39,811 bases of DNA from contig JALEMS010000066.1 of NCBI GenBank assembly GCA_022768185.1, forward strand, positions 1 to 39,811. Reading direction: 5' to 3'. The position numbers were made by a program, and so were the translations under genes. The stretch comes from Clostridiales bacterium (GTDB lineage: Bacteria > Bacillota > Clostridia > Oscillospirales > Oscillospiraceae). Within the stretch, counting starts at the first letter, position 1, and each line of letters begins with the position of its first letter. The notes under the pieces were generated by a model. That model did no database searches. It was not told the origin of the DNA and saw nothing but the letters and a program-made list of their open reading frames with translations. Positions 16,351 to 24,281 of this stretch are shown here, piece after piece.

Positions 16351-17019
16351 GTGACTGTTCTGAACTGGGAATTTATCGCAAAATATCTTCCGCTTTACCG
16401 GGAGGCCGCATGGCTGACGCTTCGGCTTGGCCTGATCGGCATTGCCCTGTCCATCCTGATCGGCCTGATCTGCGCGATCGTGCAGTATGACAAGGTCCCT
16501 GTCCTGCGGCGGATCGTCGGGGCCTATATTGAGCTGAGCCGCAACACGCCGCTGCTGATTCAGCTGTTCTTTATTTATTACGGTCTGCCGAAGCTCGGCA
16601 TCCGCACCGACCCGGCCTCCTGCGGCATCGCGGGTCTGGCCTTCCTGGGCGGCAGCTACATGGCCGAGGCGTTCCGCAGCGGCCTGGAGGCCGTCGACGC
16701 GGTGCAGCTCGAAAGTGCCTACAGCCTCGGAATGACCAAGTGGCAGGCGATGTGGTATGTGATCCTGCCGCAGGCGGCCTCCATCAGCGTGCCAGCCTTC
16801 ATGGCAAATGTGATTTTCCTGCTCAAGGAGACGAGCGTGTTCAGCGCCGTCAGCCTGATGGATCTGATGTTCACCGCCAAGGATCTGATCGGCTTGTATT
16901 CCAAAACCACGGAATGCCTGTTCTTGCTGGTCGTGTTTTATCTGTTGATCCTGCTGCCGGTTTCCATTCTGGGAAGCGTGCTGGAAAGGAGGCTGCGTCA
17001 TGCCGGATTTGGGGCTTGA
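16351..17019 (+). CDS. Cysteine/polar amino-acid ABC transporter permease, first subunit
   Basis: A 222-residue HisM/HisQ-type permease with about five membrane spans. The motif SRNTPLLIQLFFIYYG at about residues 63-78 marks the amino-acid importer family, and the EAA loop contacting the ATPase lies near residues 110-130. GTG 16351 is chosen: it follows GGAAAG at short spacing, gives MTVLNWEFI, and excludes terminator-derived residues. AGGAGG at 16321 is too far upstream. It overlaps the second permease by 20 bases. Substrate is inferred from the binding protein. Confidence 0.9.
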   Translation: MTVLNWEFIAKYLPLYREAAWLTLRLGLIGIALSILIGLICAIVQYDKVPVLRRIVGAYIELSRNTPLLIQLFFIYYGLPKLGIRTDPASCGIAGLAFLGGSYMAEAFRSGLEAVDAVQLESAYSLGMTKWQAMWYVILPQAASISVPAFMANVIFLLKETSVFSAVSLMDLMFTAKDLIGLYSKTTECLFLLVVFYLLILLPVSILGSVLERRLRHAGFGA

Positions 17020-17674
17020 GGTTCTCTGGAAGGGAAAAAACGCCGCGCGTCTGCTGGGAGGCCTTTGGACGGCGCTGCGCATCAGCCTGATCTCCGTGGC
17101 CATCAGCATTCCGCTGGGCATCCTGCTGGGCGTGCTGATGACACGCAAAAACCGTGTGGTGCGCGCACTGCTGCGGTTTTATCTGGAGTTTATTCGTATC
17201 ATGCCGCAGATGGTGCTGCTGTTTCTGGCCTATTTCGGCACGACCCGCGCCTTTGGCTGGAATCTGACGGGCGAAACGTCGTCGATCATTGTCTTCACGC
17301 TGTGGGGCACGGCGGAAATGAGCGATCTGGTGCGCGGCGCGCTGATCTCCATTCCGAAGCATCAGTATGAGAGCAGCGAGGCCCTTGGACTGAGTAAGGC
17401 GCAGACCTACTGGTATATCATCATCCCGCAGACGATCCGGCGACTGCTTCCGCTGTCGATCAACCTCATCACCAGAATGATTAAAACCACCAGCCTGATT
17501 CTCATGATCGGCGTGGTGGAGATGCTGAAGGTGGCCCAGCAGATCATCGAGGCCAACCGGACGGCCAGTCCGAATGCGGCCTTCGGCGTATATCTGACGG
17601 TATTTCTGCTGTATTTCATCGCCTGCTGGCCCATCAGCCTGCTGGCAAAGCATCTGGAACAAAAATGGAGGTAA
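17000..17674 (+). CDS. Cysteine/polar amino-acid ABC transporter permease, second subunit
   Basis: A 224-residue permease pairing with the upstream subunit as a heterodimer. Five hydrophobic helices are visible. The family motif is EFIRIMPQMVLLFLAYFG near residues 64-81; the usual RGTP is IMPQ here. An EAA-type loop (SSEALGLSKAQTYWYI) lies near residue 125. AAAGGAGG is well placed before ATG 17000 and lies inside the first permease gene, implying coupled translation. The ATPase begins seven bases after its stop. Confidence 0.9.
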   Translation: MPDLGLEVLWKGKNAARLLGGLWTALRISLISVAISIPLGILLGVLMTRKNRVVRALLRFYLEFIRIMPQMVLLFLAYFGTTRAFGWNLTGETSSIIVFTLWGTAEMSDLVRGALISIPKHQYESSEALGLSKAQTYWYIIIPQTIRRLLPLSINLITRMIKTTSLILMIGVVEMLKVAQQIIEANRTASPNAAFGVYLTVFLLYFIACWPISLLAKHLEQKWR

Positions 17675-17681
17675 CGGCGCC

Positions 17682-18494
17682 ATGAGCCAGCCGCTTTTGA
17701 GCATATCCCATCTCACGAAAAAATTCGGAGACAACGTTATTCTGAACGATATCAGCTTTACCGTTGAACAGGGCGAGGTTATCGTCATCATCGGTCCTTC
17801 GGGCTGCGGCAAGAGTACGCTGCTGCGCTGTATCAACGCGCTTGAACCGATCCAGGGCGGAGAGATTGCCCTCGGCGGCGACGTCATCGACCGTTCGGCA
17901 AACAATCTGCCCGCCCTGCGGCGGCGGATCGGTATGGTGTTTCAGAGCTATGAGCTGTTTCCGCACCTGACGGTCATCGACAACATCCTGCTGGCTCCGT
18001 GCAAGGTGCTTCGCCGTAAGCGTGAGGAGGCTCGCGCCGAGGCGCTGACGCTGCTCAAGCGCGTCGGACTGCTGGAGAAGGAGCATAGCTATCCGCGCGA
18101 GCTGTCCGGCGGGCAGAAGCAGCGTGTGGCCATCGTGCGTGCGCTGTGCATGCATCCGGAGATTTTGCTGTTTGATGAGGTGACGGCTGCGCTCGATCCG
18201 GAGATGGTTCGTGAGGTACTCGATGTCGTGCTCGATCTGGCCCGGCAGGGCAGAACGATGCTCATTGTGACGCACGAGATGCAGTTTGCCCGTGCCATTG
18301 CCGACCGCGTGCTCTTTCTCGACGGCGGCCGCATTGCAGAGCAGGCCCCGCCGGAGGAATTCTTTGAACACCCGAAGACCGAGCGCGCCCGGCAGTTTTT
18401 GAATATGTTTGAATTTGACGCAGTCAAGTCTCCCAGGGAAGCGGAGCAGCCCGCCGCGTGCGGCACCGCCGAACAGGACCGAACCGGAGATTGA
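17682..18494 (+). CDS. Cysteine/polar amino-acid ABC transporter ATPase
   Basis: A 270-residue ATPase of the GlnQ type that energises the importer on the cytoplasmic side. Walker A is GPSGCGKST, the ABC signature LSGGQKQR, and Walker B with D-loop LLFDEVTAALDPE. The usual DEPTS is DEVTA here, a change seen in some family members. The H-loop lies in IVTHEM. About 25 residues rich in Glu, Ala and Pro extend beyond the normal end. GGAGG precedes ATG 17682. Confidence 0.93.
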   Translation: MSQPLLSISHLTKKFGDNVILNDISFTVEQGEVIVIIGPSGCGKSTLLRCINALEPIQGGEIALGGDVIDRSANNLPALRRRIGMVFQSYELFPHLTVIDNILLAPCKVLRRKREEARAEALTLLKRVGLLEKEHSYPRELSGGQKQRVAIVRALCMHPEILLFDEVTAALDPEMVREVLDVVLDLARQGRTMLIVTHEMQFARAIADRVLFLDGGRIAEQAPPEEFFEHPKTERARQFLNMFEFDAVKSPREAEQPAACGTAEQDRTGD

Positions 18495-18530
18495 CATAGA
18501 TTAAAAACGAGAAAAGGGAGATATTTTGTG

Positions 18531-19388
18531 ATGAAGAATCTGAAAAAAATCCTGGCCCTTGTCCTTGCACTTATGATGATCGCAGCGCTGGCCGCCTGCG
18601 GCACGCAGGGCCAGACCAACGACGGCGACACGACCGTTTACCGTACGCTGGATGAGATCAAGGAAAGCGGCACCATCAACATCGGCGTCTTCTCCGACAA
18701 GAACCCGTTCGGCTACGTCGACGAGAACGGCGAATATCAGGGCTATGACGTGTATTTCGCCAACCGCATCGGCGAAGACCTCGGCGTGAAGGTGAACTTT
18801 GTTTCCACCGAAGCTGCCAACCGCATCGAGTACCTCCAGACCGGCAAGGTGGATATCATCCTTGCCAACTTCACCGTCACCCCGGAGCGCGCCGAGGAGG
18901 TCGACTTCGCTCTGCCGTACATGAACGTCGCACTGGGCGTTGTTTCCCCCGACAGCCGCGTCATCGAGAGCCTGGACAACTGGGATGCCAACGATGAGAT
19001 GATCGTCATCTCCGGCACCACCGCTGAGACCTACCTCATCCAGAACTACCCCGACATCAAGCTGCAGAAGTATGACACCTATGCCAATGCCAAGAACGCC
19101 ATGGAGAATGGTAACGGCGCGGCCTGGGCCAACGACAACACCGAGGTCATTGCCTTCGCACTGCAGAACGCCGGCTACACCGTCGGCATCCCGTCTCTCG
19201 GCAGCAAGGACACCATTGCTCCCGCTGTTTCTCAGGGCAACGAGACCCTGCTCAACTGGCTCAACGAGGAGATCGTGGCACTGGGTGAGGAGAACTTCTT
19301 CCACGCCGACTATGAGGCCACGCTGGTCGACACCTACGGCATGGAATATGAGGACAGCCTCGTCGTCGAGGGCGGCGTGACCGAATAA
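18531..19388 (+). CDS. Cysteine-type ABC transporter substrate-binding lipoprotein
   Basis: A 285-residue SBP_bac_3 protein with lipobox LAAC and Cys23. From memory it closely resembles the Campylobacter cysteine-binding protein CjaA: the shared blocks IGVFSDKNPFGYVDENGEYQ, EAANRIEYL, VDIILANFTVTPERAEEVDF and PYMNVALGVVSP fit that clade rather than glutamine or arginine binders. The end EGGVTE also fits. This makes cysteine or cystine the best substrate guess. AAAAGGGAG precedes ATG 18531, and a GTG one codon earlier is an alternative. It is the last gene before a strong terminator. Confidence 0.9.
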   Translation: MKNLKKILALVLALMMIAALAACGTQGQTNDGDTTVYRTLDEIKESGTINIGVFSDKNPFGYVDENGEYQGYDVYFANRIGEDLGVKVNFVSTEAANRIEYLQTGKVDIILANFTVTPERAEEVDFALPYMNVALGVVSPDSRVIESLDNWDANDEMIVISGTTAETYLIQNYPDIKLQKYDTYANAKNAMENGNGAAWANDNTEVIAFALQNAGYTVGIPSLGSKDTIAPAVSQGNETLLNWLNEEIVALGEENFFHADYEATLVDTYGMEYEDSLVVEGGVTE

Positions 19389-19500
19389 TCGCGCGAATGC
19401 AGCAGAACCGGGCGGCGGGGGGCGGTCCTTCCCCCGTACCCGGCGCGCCGCTGCGCGCGGCATGAGATGAACTTCACAGCGGCGGTGTATTCCTGCATGG

Positions 19501-19527
19501 ATCGGCAGGCCGGACAGGCCTGCCGAT
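19501..19527. repeat. Perfect 11-bp inverted repeat
   Basis: ATCGGCAGGCC and GGCCTGCCGAT surround a five-base loop, 112 bases after the binding-protein stop. No T-run follows. It may protect the 3' end of the transporter mRNA; otherwise this 314-base gap holds only the next terminator and the SWIM gene's ribosome site. Confidence 0.6.
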
Positions 19528-19577
19528 GTATGGCGTTTGCGGGAAATGTGCCGCAGGAAACGGAAACCGCTCCTTTG

Positions 19578-19612
19578 AGCCGGGGTGCCTCTGCGCACCC
19601 CGGCTGTTTTTT
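19578..19612 (+). terminator. Terminator of the cysteine ABC operon
   Basis: AGCCGGGGTGC (19578-19588) and GCACCCCGGCT (19595-19605) form a perfect 11-base-pair stem, followed by GTTTTTT. Confidence 0.95.
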
Positions 19613-19702
19613 ACCGCACCCGATCGGGTGGGAGGTTTTTGGGACATTGGATGTGGTATTCTGGCCGCAGAAGCAGGAGATCACGGACAGGAGGAGTAAA
19701 AC

Positions 19703-20521
19703 ATGGCATTTCAGATCGGATTTATGGCAGAGCATCCGGAAGCAGGGATCATGGAGGCGGTGCAGGCCGCGCCGCGGCAGGCAGCACAGCCACGCAGATC
19801 GGTGGTTCAGGTGAAGTTCGACGGTCAAAGTGCGCCGCTGACCTATTACAACGACCGGTTTGATCTTCATTGCGGCGATCTGGTCTACGTTGACGGGAAG
19901 CTGGAGGGGCAGCTCGGCCGTGTCACGGCGGTGGAGTATAACTTTCGGATCCGTCTGTCCGATTACCGGCGCGTGATCGCGCTGGTGGACACGGACGTCC
20001 GTGGGCAGTTTTACCTGGCCGGCTCGCATTTTATTACGTTTGATCCTGCGGCGCTGCCGTCCGGCAAGGCGGTGCGCTGGTTCAAGGCGCCGGAAAGGGA
20101 GGATGAGGTGTTTGCCCGCGGAAGCGATGATACGTCCTTCCGGCTGAACGACCTCGGCGGTCTGGGCGCCCGCAAGGCTGTCTGGGAGCGCGGCGAGACG
20201 TATTATTACGGGAACCGGGTGCGCTATCTCTGCCTCAACGGCATGTGCGGCTATGCGGTTGTGGAGGGTACGCAGGCTTATGAGGTGGAATTTACATACC
20301 GGAATGGGGAGATCAGCGGCCTGACCTGCAGCTGCTTCTGCTGCGGCGTCTGCAAGCATGAGGTGGCCGCGCTGCTGCAGCTGCGGGAGACGCTGGAGAT
20401 GATTGAAGCGCACGATAACGGAGAATTTGCGCGCACAGGCTATTTTGCCGCTGTGGACAAGGGCACGCTTTTCCAGTTTGCCGTTGATGGGCGGGAGTGG
20501 GGGAGCCTGACGCTGCAGTGA
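19703..20521 (+). CDS. SWIM zinc-finger domain protein
   Basis: A 272-residue soluble protein of unknown role. Near its C-terminus Cys209, Cys211, Cys217 and His219 match the SWIM pattern CxCx5CxH here. The preceding strands YEVEFTYRNGEISGLTC are the usual lead-in. SWIM domains bind nucleic acid or protein and often sit beside SNF2 helicases, but no helicase is encoded nearby. Residues 35-150 look like a beta-rich domain I cannot name. AGGAGG precedes ATG 19703; a possible extended -10 TGGTATTCT lies near 19650-19660. Confidence 0.78.
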   Translation: MAFQIGFMAEHPEAGIMEAVQAAPRQAAQPRRSVVQVKFDGQSAPLTYYNDRFDLHCGDLVYVDGKLEGQLGRVTAVEYNFRIRLSDYRRVIALVDTDVRGQFYLAGSHFITFDPAALPSGKAVRWFKAPEREDEVFARGSDDTSFRLNDLGGLGARKAVWERGETYYYGNRVRYLCLNGMCGYAVVEGTQAYEVEFTYRNGEISGLTCSCFCCGVCKHEVAALLQLRETLEMIEAHDNGEFARTGYFAAVDKGTLFQFAVDGREWGSLTLQ

Positions 20522-20570
20522 GCGGCGGGAAACAGAACACGGCGCCGACGGATCGCAAAGCAAAAAAACA

Positions 20571-20627
20571 CCACACAGGACATCTGCGGCCCATGTGGGG
20601 AAACCCGGGGTCCACATTCCTGTGTGG
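20571..20627. terminator. Bidirectional terminator with branched stem
   Basis: CCACACAGGA (20571-20580) pairs with TCCTGTGTGG (20618-20627); ATGTGG (20593-20598) pairs with CCACAT (20612-20617) inside. A-rich and T-rich flanks suit both strands. It separates convergent genes. Confidence 0.8.
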
Positions 20628-20673
20628 AATTTTATTCATTTTCGTGTAAGGGGAAGAGCGCTTGACAGGGAGT

Positions 20674-20895
20674 TCAGTCGGCTTCTTCCGGTGTGCGCTG
20701 CTCTCCTTCATTCTTAGCATGCGGCTGGGCGCTTTCCCGGTTCGGTTTGTTTTTAAGCGTCGGCCTTTTGCGAAGCATCCAGACAAGGTGTACCACGGTG
20801 CCGATCAGGACGGCCAGCGCGGCGGCAGCGACCACGGTGACCAGAACAGTGAGCAGGGTGGCTTCTCCCCGGAAGGCGCCAACGGATTGGTTCAA
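20674..20895 (-). CDS. Small single-span membrane protein
   Basis: A 73-residue protein with one strong membrane helix (about residues 14-40, LLTVLVTVVAAAALAVLIG), then a basic RKRP stop-transfer and a polar, charged tail. It begins with TTG 20895, six bases after the regulator's stop. No clear Shine-Dalgarno is present, so translation is likely coupled to the upstream gene. No family recognised. Its pairing with a membrane-anchored XRE regulator suggests the two proteins work together at the membrane. Confidence 0.6.
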   Translation of the reverse strand: MNQSVGAFRGEATLLTVLVTVVAAAALAVLIGTVVHLVWMLRKRPTLKNKPNRESAQPHAKNEGEQRTPEEAD

Positions 20896-20901
20896 AATAT
20901 C

Positions 20902-21327
20902 CTAGGCGGTATAGCCGATAATGACCGGAATGAGCAGGCTGTTGATGATCAGCAGTCTGGTATATCCGCGCTTATACAGCTTTAACCTGGCCTCGGCGGC
21001 CTGCAGCGCGCCCTCCTGGCGCGCAAGTGCCAACTCAATTTCGTGGAGCCTCTCCGTCTGGTCTTCGGGCGGGGCGGATAGACCAAACAGCTCGTCCAGA
21101 GACAGGCCGAGCACCTTGCACAGAGCGGCTCCGTTGTAGAGCAGGGGGTTTGCCTGTTTCCCGGCGTTGAGCGTACTGACGGACGAAAGCGGTACGCCGG
21201 ACGCCTCGGACAGCTCCCTGAGTGTGATTCCCTTTTCTTCCTTTGCCTTTCGGATGCGGTCGGGGTATTTTTCTATGTAGTGCGACATTTCCTGGATTGC
21301 AGACACGATTGTTTCATCTCCAGACAT
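20902..21327 (-). CDS. XRE-family regulator with C-terminal membrane anchor
   Basis: A 141-residue protein. Residues about 18-75 form a Cro/C1-type helix-turn-helix (IRKAKEEKGITLRELSEASG, then VPLSSVSTLNAGK). A short coiled-coil-like stretch follows (ERLHEIELALARQEGALQ), and the last 20 residues (LLIINSLLIPVIIGY) look like a membrane helix. Tethering would let it report on envelope state or be held from DNA by a partner. GGGAGA precedes ATG 21327. It is followed by the small membrane protein. Confidence 0.82.
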   Translation of the reverse strand: MSGDETIVSAIQEMSHYIEKYPDRIRKAKEEKGITLRELSEASGVPLSSVSTLNAGKQANPLLYNGAALCKVLGLSLDELFGLSAPPEDQTERLHEIELALARQEGALQAAEARLKLYKRGYTRLLIINSLLIPVIIGYTA

Positions 21328-22095
21328 GAATTCTCCCAGAATGAGCGGTGTTTCTTAAAACAGAATACGGTTTCTCAATCTGGAGTATGGACAGTTCGGC
21401 GCTGCGTCTGCTACCATGAAGGCGTAGCAGGCGGTGCGGAGTGACAACTGGGTTGCCTGTTACAGTCCGGGGGCCGCGGCAACGGCTCCCGGACGCCTGA
21501 AAAGAACGCGGAAAAATGGAGGAGCGCACATGCTTGGCAAGCACTCCCCCATGAGGTCGTAAACAGTATTCTGGAGGATGAGGAAGCCATGAGCCGGCTG
21601 CGGCTGGAGGCTCAGCGGATCCAGTGGCTCAGGCAGGGTCCCGGTGCACTGAGGATGGCAGGCGGGTGAGCGGGGAGCAGCCGTGCATCCATACGGAAAC
21701 AGAGCACGGAAGCGGCGGCTTGGTATACAAACAGCTGCTGCAGAACCTTTCGGATGGGATCGCAGCATTGCAAACAGCCTGCCTCGCATGTTTCGGCCTG
21801 TCTGAGAACAGCGGAATACCGAAGGCGCAAGCACGGAGGCCAGCGCCCTTGGGGTCACTGTTTACGAACAGCTTGACGGCACGCTTCTCTTGCCGTGCGG
21901 AGGCGTATTTGCAGCCTGCACGGCAGATGTCCGATCTTGTTGTATACAACATATCACATTTACGCAAACTTTTCAATAACAATTGAAATAATTTGTGCAT
22001 TATGCAGAATACGAGTAGGGGAAAGGGTGGGCAGACATATGGAAGCCCTGCGTTATGATTGGAACCGGGCGTACAGAGCGGCAGGGGAGAAACAC
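21328..22095. other. Apparently non-coding 768-base stretch
   Basis: No frame here has both a good start site and a recognisable product. A plus-strand frame ending at the TGA near 21668 has protein-like, helix-rich codons (LPHEVVNSILEDEEAMSRL) but no clear start and could be a gene remnant. Further right the DNA becomes AT-rich. It holds the palindrome GTTGTATACAAC (21939-21950) and the dyad TTCAAT-AACA-ATTGAA (21972-21987). I saw no transposase or integrase remnants. Confidence 0.45.
21939..21987. promoter_or_regulatory. Two regulator-like dyads in an AT-rich island
   Basis: GTTGTATACAAC is a perfect 12-base palindrome of the TTGT-n2-ACAA kind bound by many GntR/FadR-type regulators. TTCAAT and ATTGAA follow 21 bases later with a four-base spacer. 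They lie 110-160 bases before the next small gene. No consensus promoter is obvious. Confidence 0.4.
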
Positions 22096-22293
22096 ATGAC
22101 AGAGGAAAGAAAGGGGGACAATCTTCCTGCAGCTCTGGTCATCCTGCTTGCGGCGTTGGTTCTGCGTCCCTTCTGGGGAGGCTTTCGTGGTGTGTTCCGT
22201 GGGGACCGGTCTCCCCGGCCCGCACGGCTGGCGCTGACGGATGAAGGGGCGACTGAATATTCAATAGCGGATGTTTATTCAAAAAACATTTGA
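22096..22293 (+). CDS. Small predicted membrane protein
   Basis: A 65-residue frame behind AGGGGAGA. Residues about 10-25 (LPAALVILLAALVLRPFW) could span the membrane; a Gly/Arg-rich basic stretch and an acidic tail follow. An in-frame ATG at 22039 would add 19 residues. No homologue recognised. The good ribosome site and membrane segment argue for a real gene, but its size and setting leave doubt. Confidence 0.45.
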   Translation: MTEERKGDNLPAALVILLAALVLRPFWGGFRGVFRGDRSPRPARLALTDEGATEYSIADVYSKNI

Positions 22294-22442
22294 ATAGAAT
22301 GACGCGCGGAAAGGAAGTTTAGAAGGTAAACCAGCAGACGTCCGTGTAAATCAGGGGCGTGGAGCAGGCGCTGATGCAGCATCTGTAAAGCGCAATCGGC
22401 ACGCAGAAGGCGGAACAGGCTGCAGACATGGAAATGCCGGGA

Positions 22443-22466
22443 AAACGCCTGCGAATGCGGGCGTTT
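22443..22466. repeat. Ten-base-pair hairpin
   Basis: AAACGCCTGC pairs with GCGGGCGTTT (one G-T pair) around loop GAAT, between two small genes. Read on the minus strand TTTTCCC follows. It could be a weak terminator. Confidence 0.4.
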
Positions 22467-22517
22467 GCTGCCGTACAGCATTCACAGCCTGTTCTTTTGG
22501 AAGAAGGAGGCGATGGT

Positions 22518-22922
22518 ATGTATGACGCAAACAAGCTGCATCCGGAGCTGTGGTACGCTGACTCTGAATCCGACTTGTGCGGCCGACAGCTGCATGGTCG
22601 CTCCCTCCGGCAGGCGCGGAACGACAGTCCCTGGGTGTACGTGCCGAGCCCCCAGGACATTTATCGCATCGGCGTGCAGCCCGGGCAGACCGTGTGGGCC
22701 ATGAGTCAGAACGAGCCGGTCTTCGCAGTGCGGACGGCTGACCGGACCGGCCTGGTCAGCACCGCCTTTTATCGGTTTGAGCAGTACGATCCGACCGCTG
22801 CGGAGCCGTTTGAAGCAAAACGGTTCGTGACGCGGACGGAGCTTGAGGCGCTTGTCCGCAGACTGGAGGAGGCTTCGTCGGAGGAGCCGGCTGCGGATGA
22901 CCTCAAAGCGGTTATCGTCTGA
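22518..22922 (+). CDS. Hypothetical protein, 134 residues
   Basis: AAGGAGG lies seven bases before ATG 22518, which is why I prefer it to an upstream in-frame ATG at 22428. The product is soluble and acidic. Its middle, GVQPGQTVWAMSQNEPVFAVRTADRTG, looks like a short beta-rich unit, and its end RTELEALVRRLEEASSEE is helical and acidic. No signal peptide, membrane helix or known motif. No family recognised. Confidence 0.65.
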   Translation: MYDANKLHPELWYADSESDLCGRQLHGRSLRQARNDSPWVYVPSPQDIYRIGVQPGQTVWAMSQNEPVFAVRTADRTGLVSTAFYRFEQYDPTAAEPFEAKRFVTRTELEALVRRLEEASSEEPAADDLKAVIV

Positions 22923-23175
22923 GCGCGGCGGCGGGGATTTTGGCGGCATCATACAGGAATGCCGGGAGACTTTTTCTGACGCGCCGTTCCGGAACGGTAC
23001 TGCGATTACATAAACCGATCGCAGCTGCGCCAGGAGACACAGCGGCAGGCGAAGGACCGCGTTTGTTCCAAAAATTTCCGTTCTTCCGCGAAATGGCAGA
23101 TGTACCATGTGATAAATGCACGCGCGGAGCAGATACTATCCGTGCGCGAGCAAAAACACATGGGAGGAACCAGAG

Positions 23176-23538
23176 ATGAAACAAGCAATGGGAGCCATTC
23201 TGGCGCTGACGCTCTTTGCCGGCTGCTTCTTCTGTGCCTGCGATTCCGGCACCAGACCGAGCGGTACGGATCAGAACAATCCGCCGACTACCAGCCAGAA
23301 TGACACGAACAACCAGGAAATCGATAAGACCGACAACAAGAATGATACCGGAACCGATACCGGCACCGTCGGCCAGACGGCGGACAAGAATACCGCCGCC
23401 CCCAGCAGAAGCGCCGGACGCAACGACTTGTTCCGCTATCAGGGTACGCGCGGCCGAAACGATCTGACCGCCGGCCGGTATGAGCGCCAGCTCGATCGCG
23501 TGCAGCGCGGTCTGGACAACCGAAATCTCATGACCTGA
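23176..23538 (+). CDS. Predicted small lipoprotein
   Basis: A 120-residue protein with a signal peptide and lipobox-like LFAGC at Cys17 (a second candidate Cys lies five residues on). Then comes a low-complexity Thr/Asn/Asp/Gln linker to about residue 75, and a basic C-terminal part with NDLFRYQGTRGRNDLTAGRY and RQLDRVQRGLDN. GGGAGGA precedes ATG 23176. Function unknown. The 253 bases upstream hold only a 14-base palindrome, CCGTTCCGGAACGG (22984-22997). Confidence 0.72.
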   Translation: MKQAMGAILALTLFAGCFFCACDSGTRPSGTDQNNPPTTSQNDTNNQEIDKTDNKNDTGTDTGTVGQTADKNTAAPSRSAGRNDLFRYQGTRGRNDLTAGRYERQLDRVQRGLDNRNLMT

Positions 23539-23555
23539 GCAAACCGCATGCACAG

Positions 23556-23597
23556 CAGCAGGCCGGCAGCAGCCGGCCTGTTGCATTTATTTTGAAT
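23556..23597 (+). terminator. Terminator of the small lipoprotein gene
   Basis: CAGGCCGGC (23559-23567) pairs with GCCGGCCTG (23572-23580), extendable by CAG/TTG, then TTGCATTTATTTT. The T-rich tail doubles as the -35 area of the next promoter. Confidence 0.8.
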
Positions 23598-23609
23598 GTA
23601 TAGTATAAT
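23581..23609 (+). promoter_or_regulatory. Promoter of the HD-domain gene
   Basis: TTGCAT (23581-23586) and TATAAT (23604-23609) are separated by 17 bases, about 85 bases before the start codon. Confidence 0.75.
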
Positions 23610-23696
23610 CCAGTCATATTTCCGGGAAGCCTGACAGGGAAAACCGCGACGCGTGCGGCCTGCCGGGCCGGCCCCGTTGATTCGGAGGGACAGCAT

Positions 23697-24239
23697 ATGT
23701 CGTATATTCCCACACCGGAGCAGGCGCGCGAGCTGGTTGCGCAGTACAACAGCGAGCCGTTCCACCTTGAGCATGCAGAGACCGTCTCCAAGGTGCTCGG
23801 CGTGTTTGCCGCAGAGTTTGACCCCGGCATGGAGGACTACTGGCGCACGGTCGGCATGCTGCACGACATTGATTTCGAGCGTTGGCCCGATCAGCACTGC
23901 ACGAAGGCTGCAGAGCTTTTGGCGGGGCTGGACGTGGATGAGAGCGTCATCCGCGCGGTGGTCTCTCACGGCTATGGCCTGTGTTCCGATGTTGCGCCGG
24001 AGCGCTATATGGAAAAGGTGCTTTATGCCGTGGATGAGCTGACGGGACTGATCGGCGCGGCTGCACGTATGCGCCCGACGGGACTGGCCGATATGGAGGT
24101 CAAGTCCCTGAAAAAGAAGTTCAAGGACAAGAAGTTCGCCGCAGGCTGCTCGAGGGATGTGATCACCAGCGGCGCGGAGATGCTGGGTATGCCGCTTGAC
24201 GAGCTGATGGAGCGCACCATCTGCGCCATGCGTGCATGA
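23697..24239 (+). CDS. HD-domain phosphohydrolase-like protein
   Basis: A 180-residue soluble protein with HD superfamily metal ligands: His26 in FHLEHAETV, His56-Asp57 in GMLHDIDFE, and likely Asp in AVDELTG. Such proteins hydrolyse phosphate esters of nucleotides; the substrate cannot be named. It resembles short clostridial HD proteins often annotated as hydrolases. CGGAGGGA precedes ATG 23697. The next gene follows 42 bases later and may be co-transcribed. Confidence 0.85.
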   Translation: MSYIPTPEQARELVAQYNSEPFHLEHAETVSKVLGVFAAEFDPGMEDYWRTVGMLHDIDFERWPDQHCTKAAELLAGLDVDESVIRAVVSHGYGLCSDVAPERYMEKVLYAVDELTGLIGAAARMRPTGLADMEVKSLKKKFKDKKFAAGCSRDVITSGAEMLGMPLDELMERTICAMRA

Positions 24240-24281
24240 GCAGACCACGCACCAGCCTGCACAGACAATGGAGGGACCTTC

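Noticed and set aside
19703-23538. Prophage or integrative element
   Set aside because: XRE regulator and small genes are suggestive, but no integrase, terminase, relaxase or flanking repeats were found.
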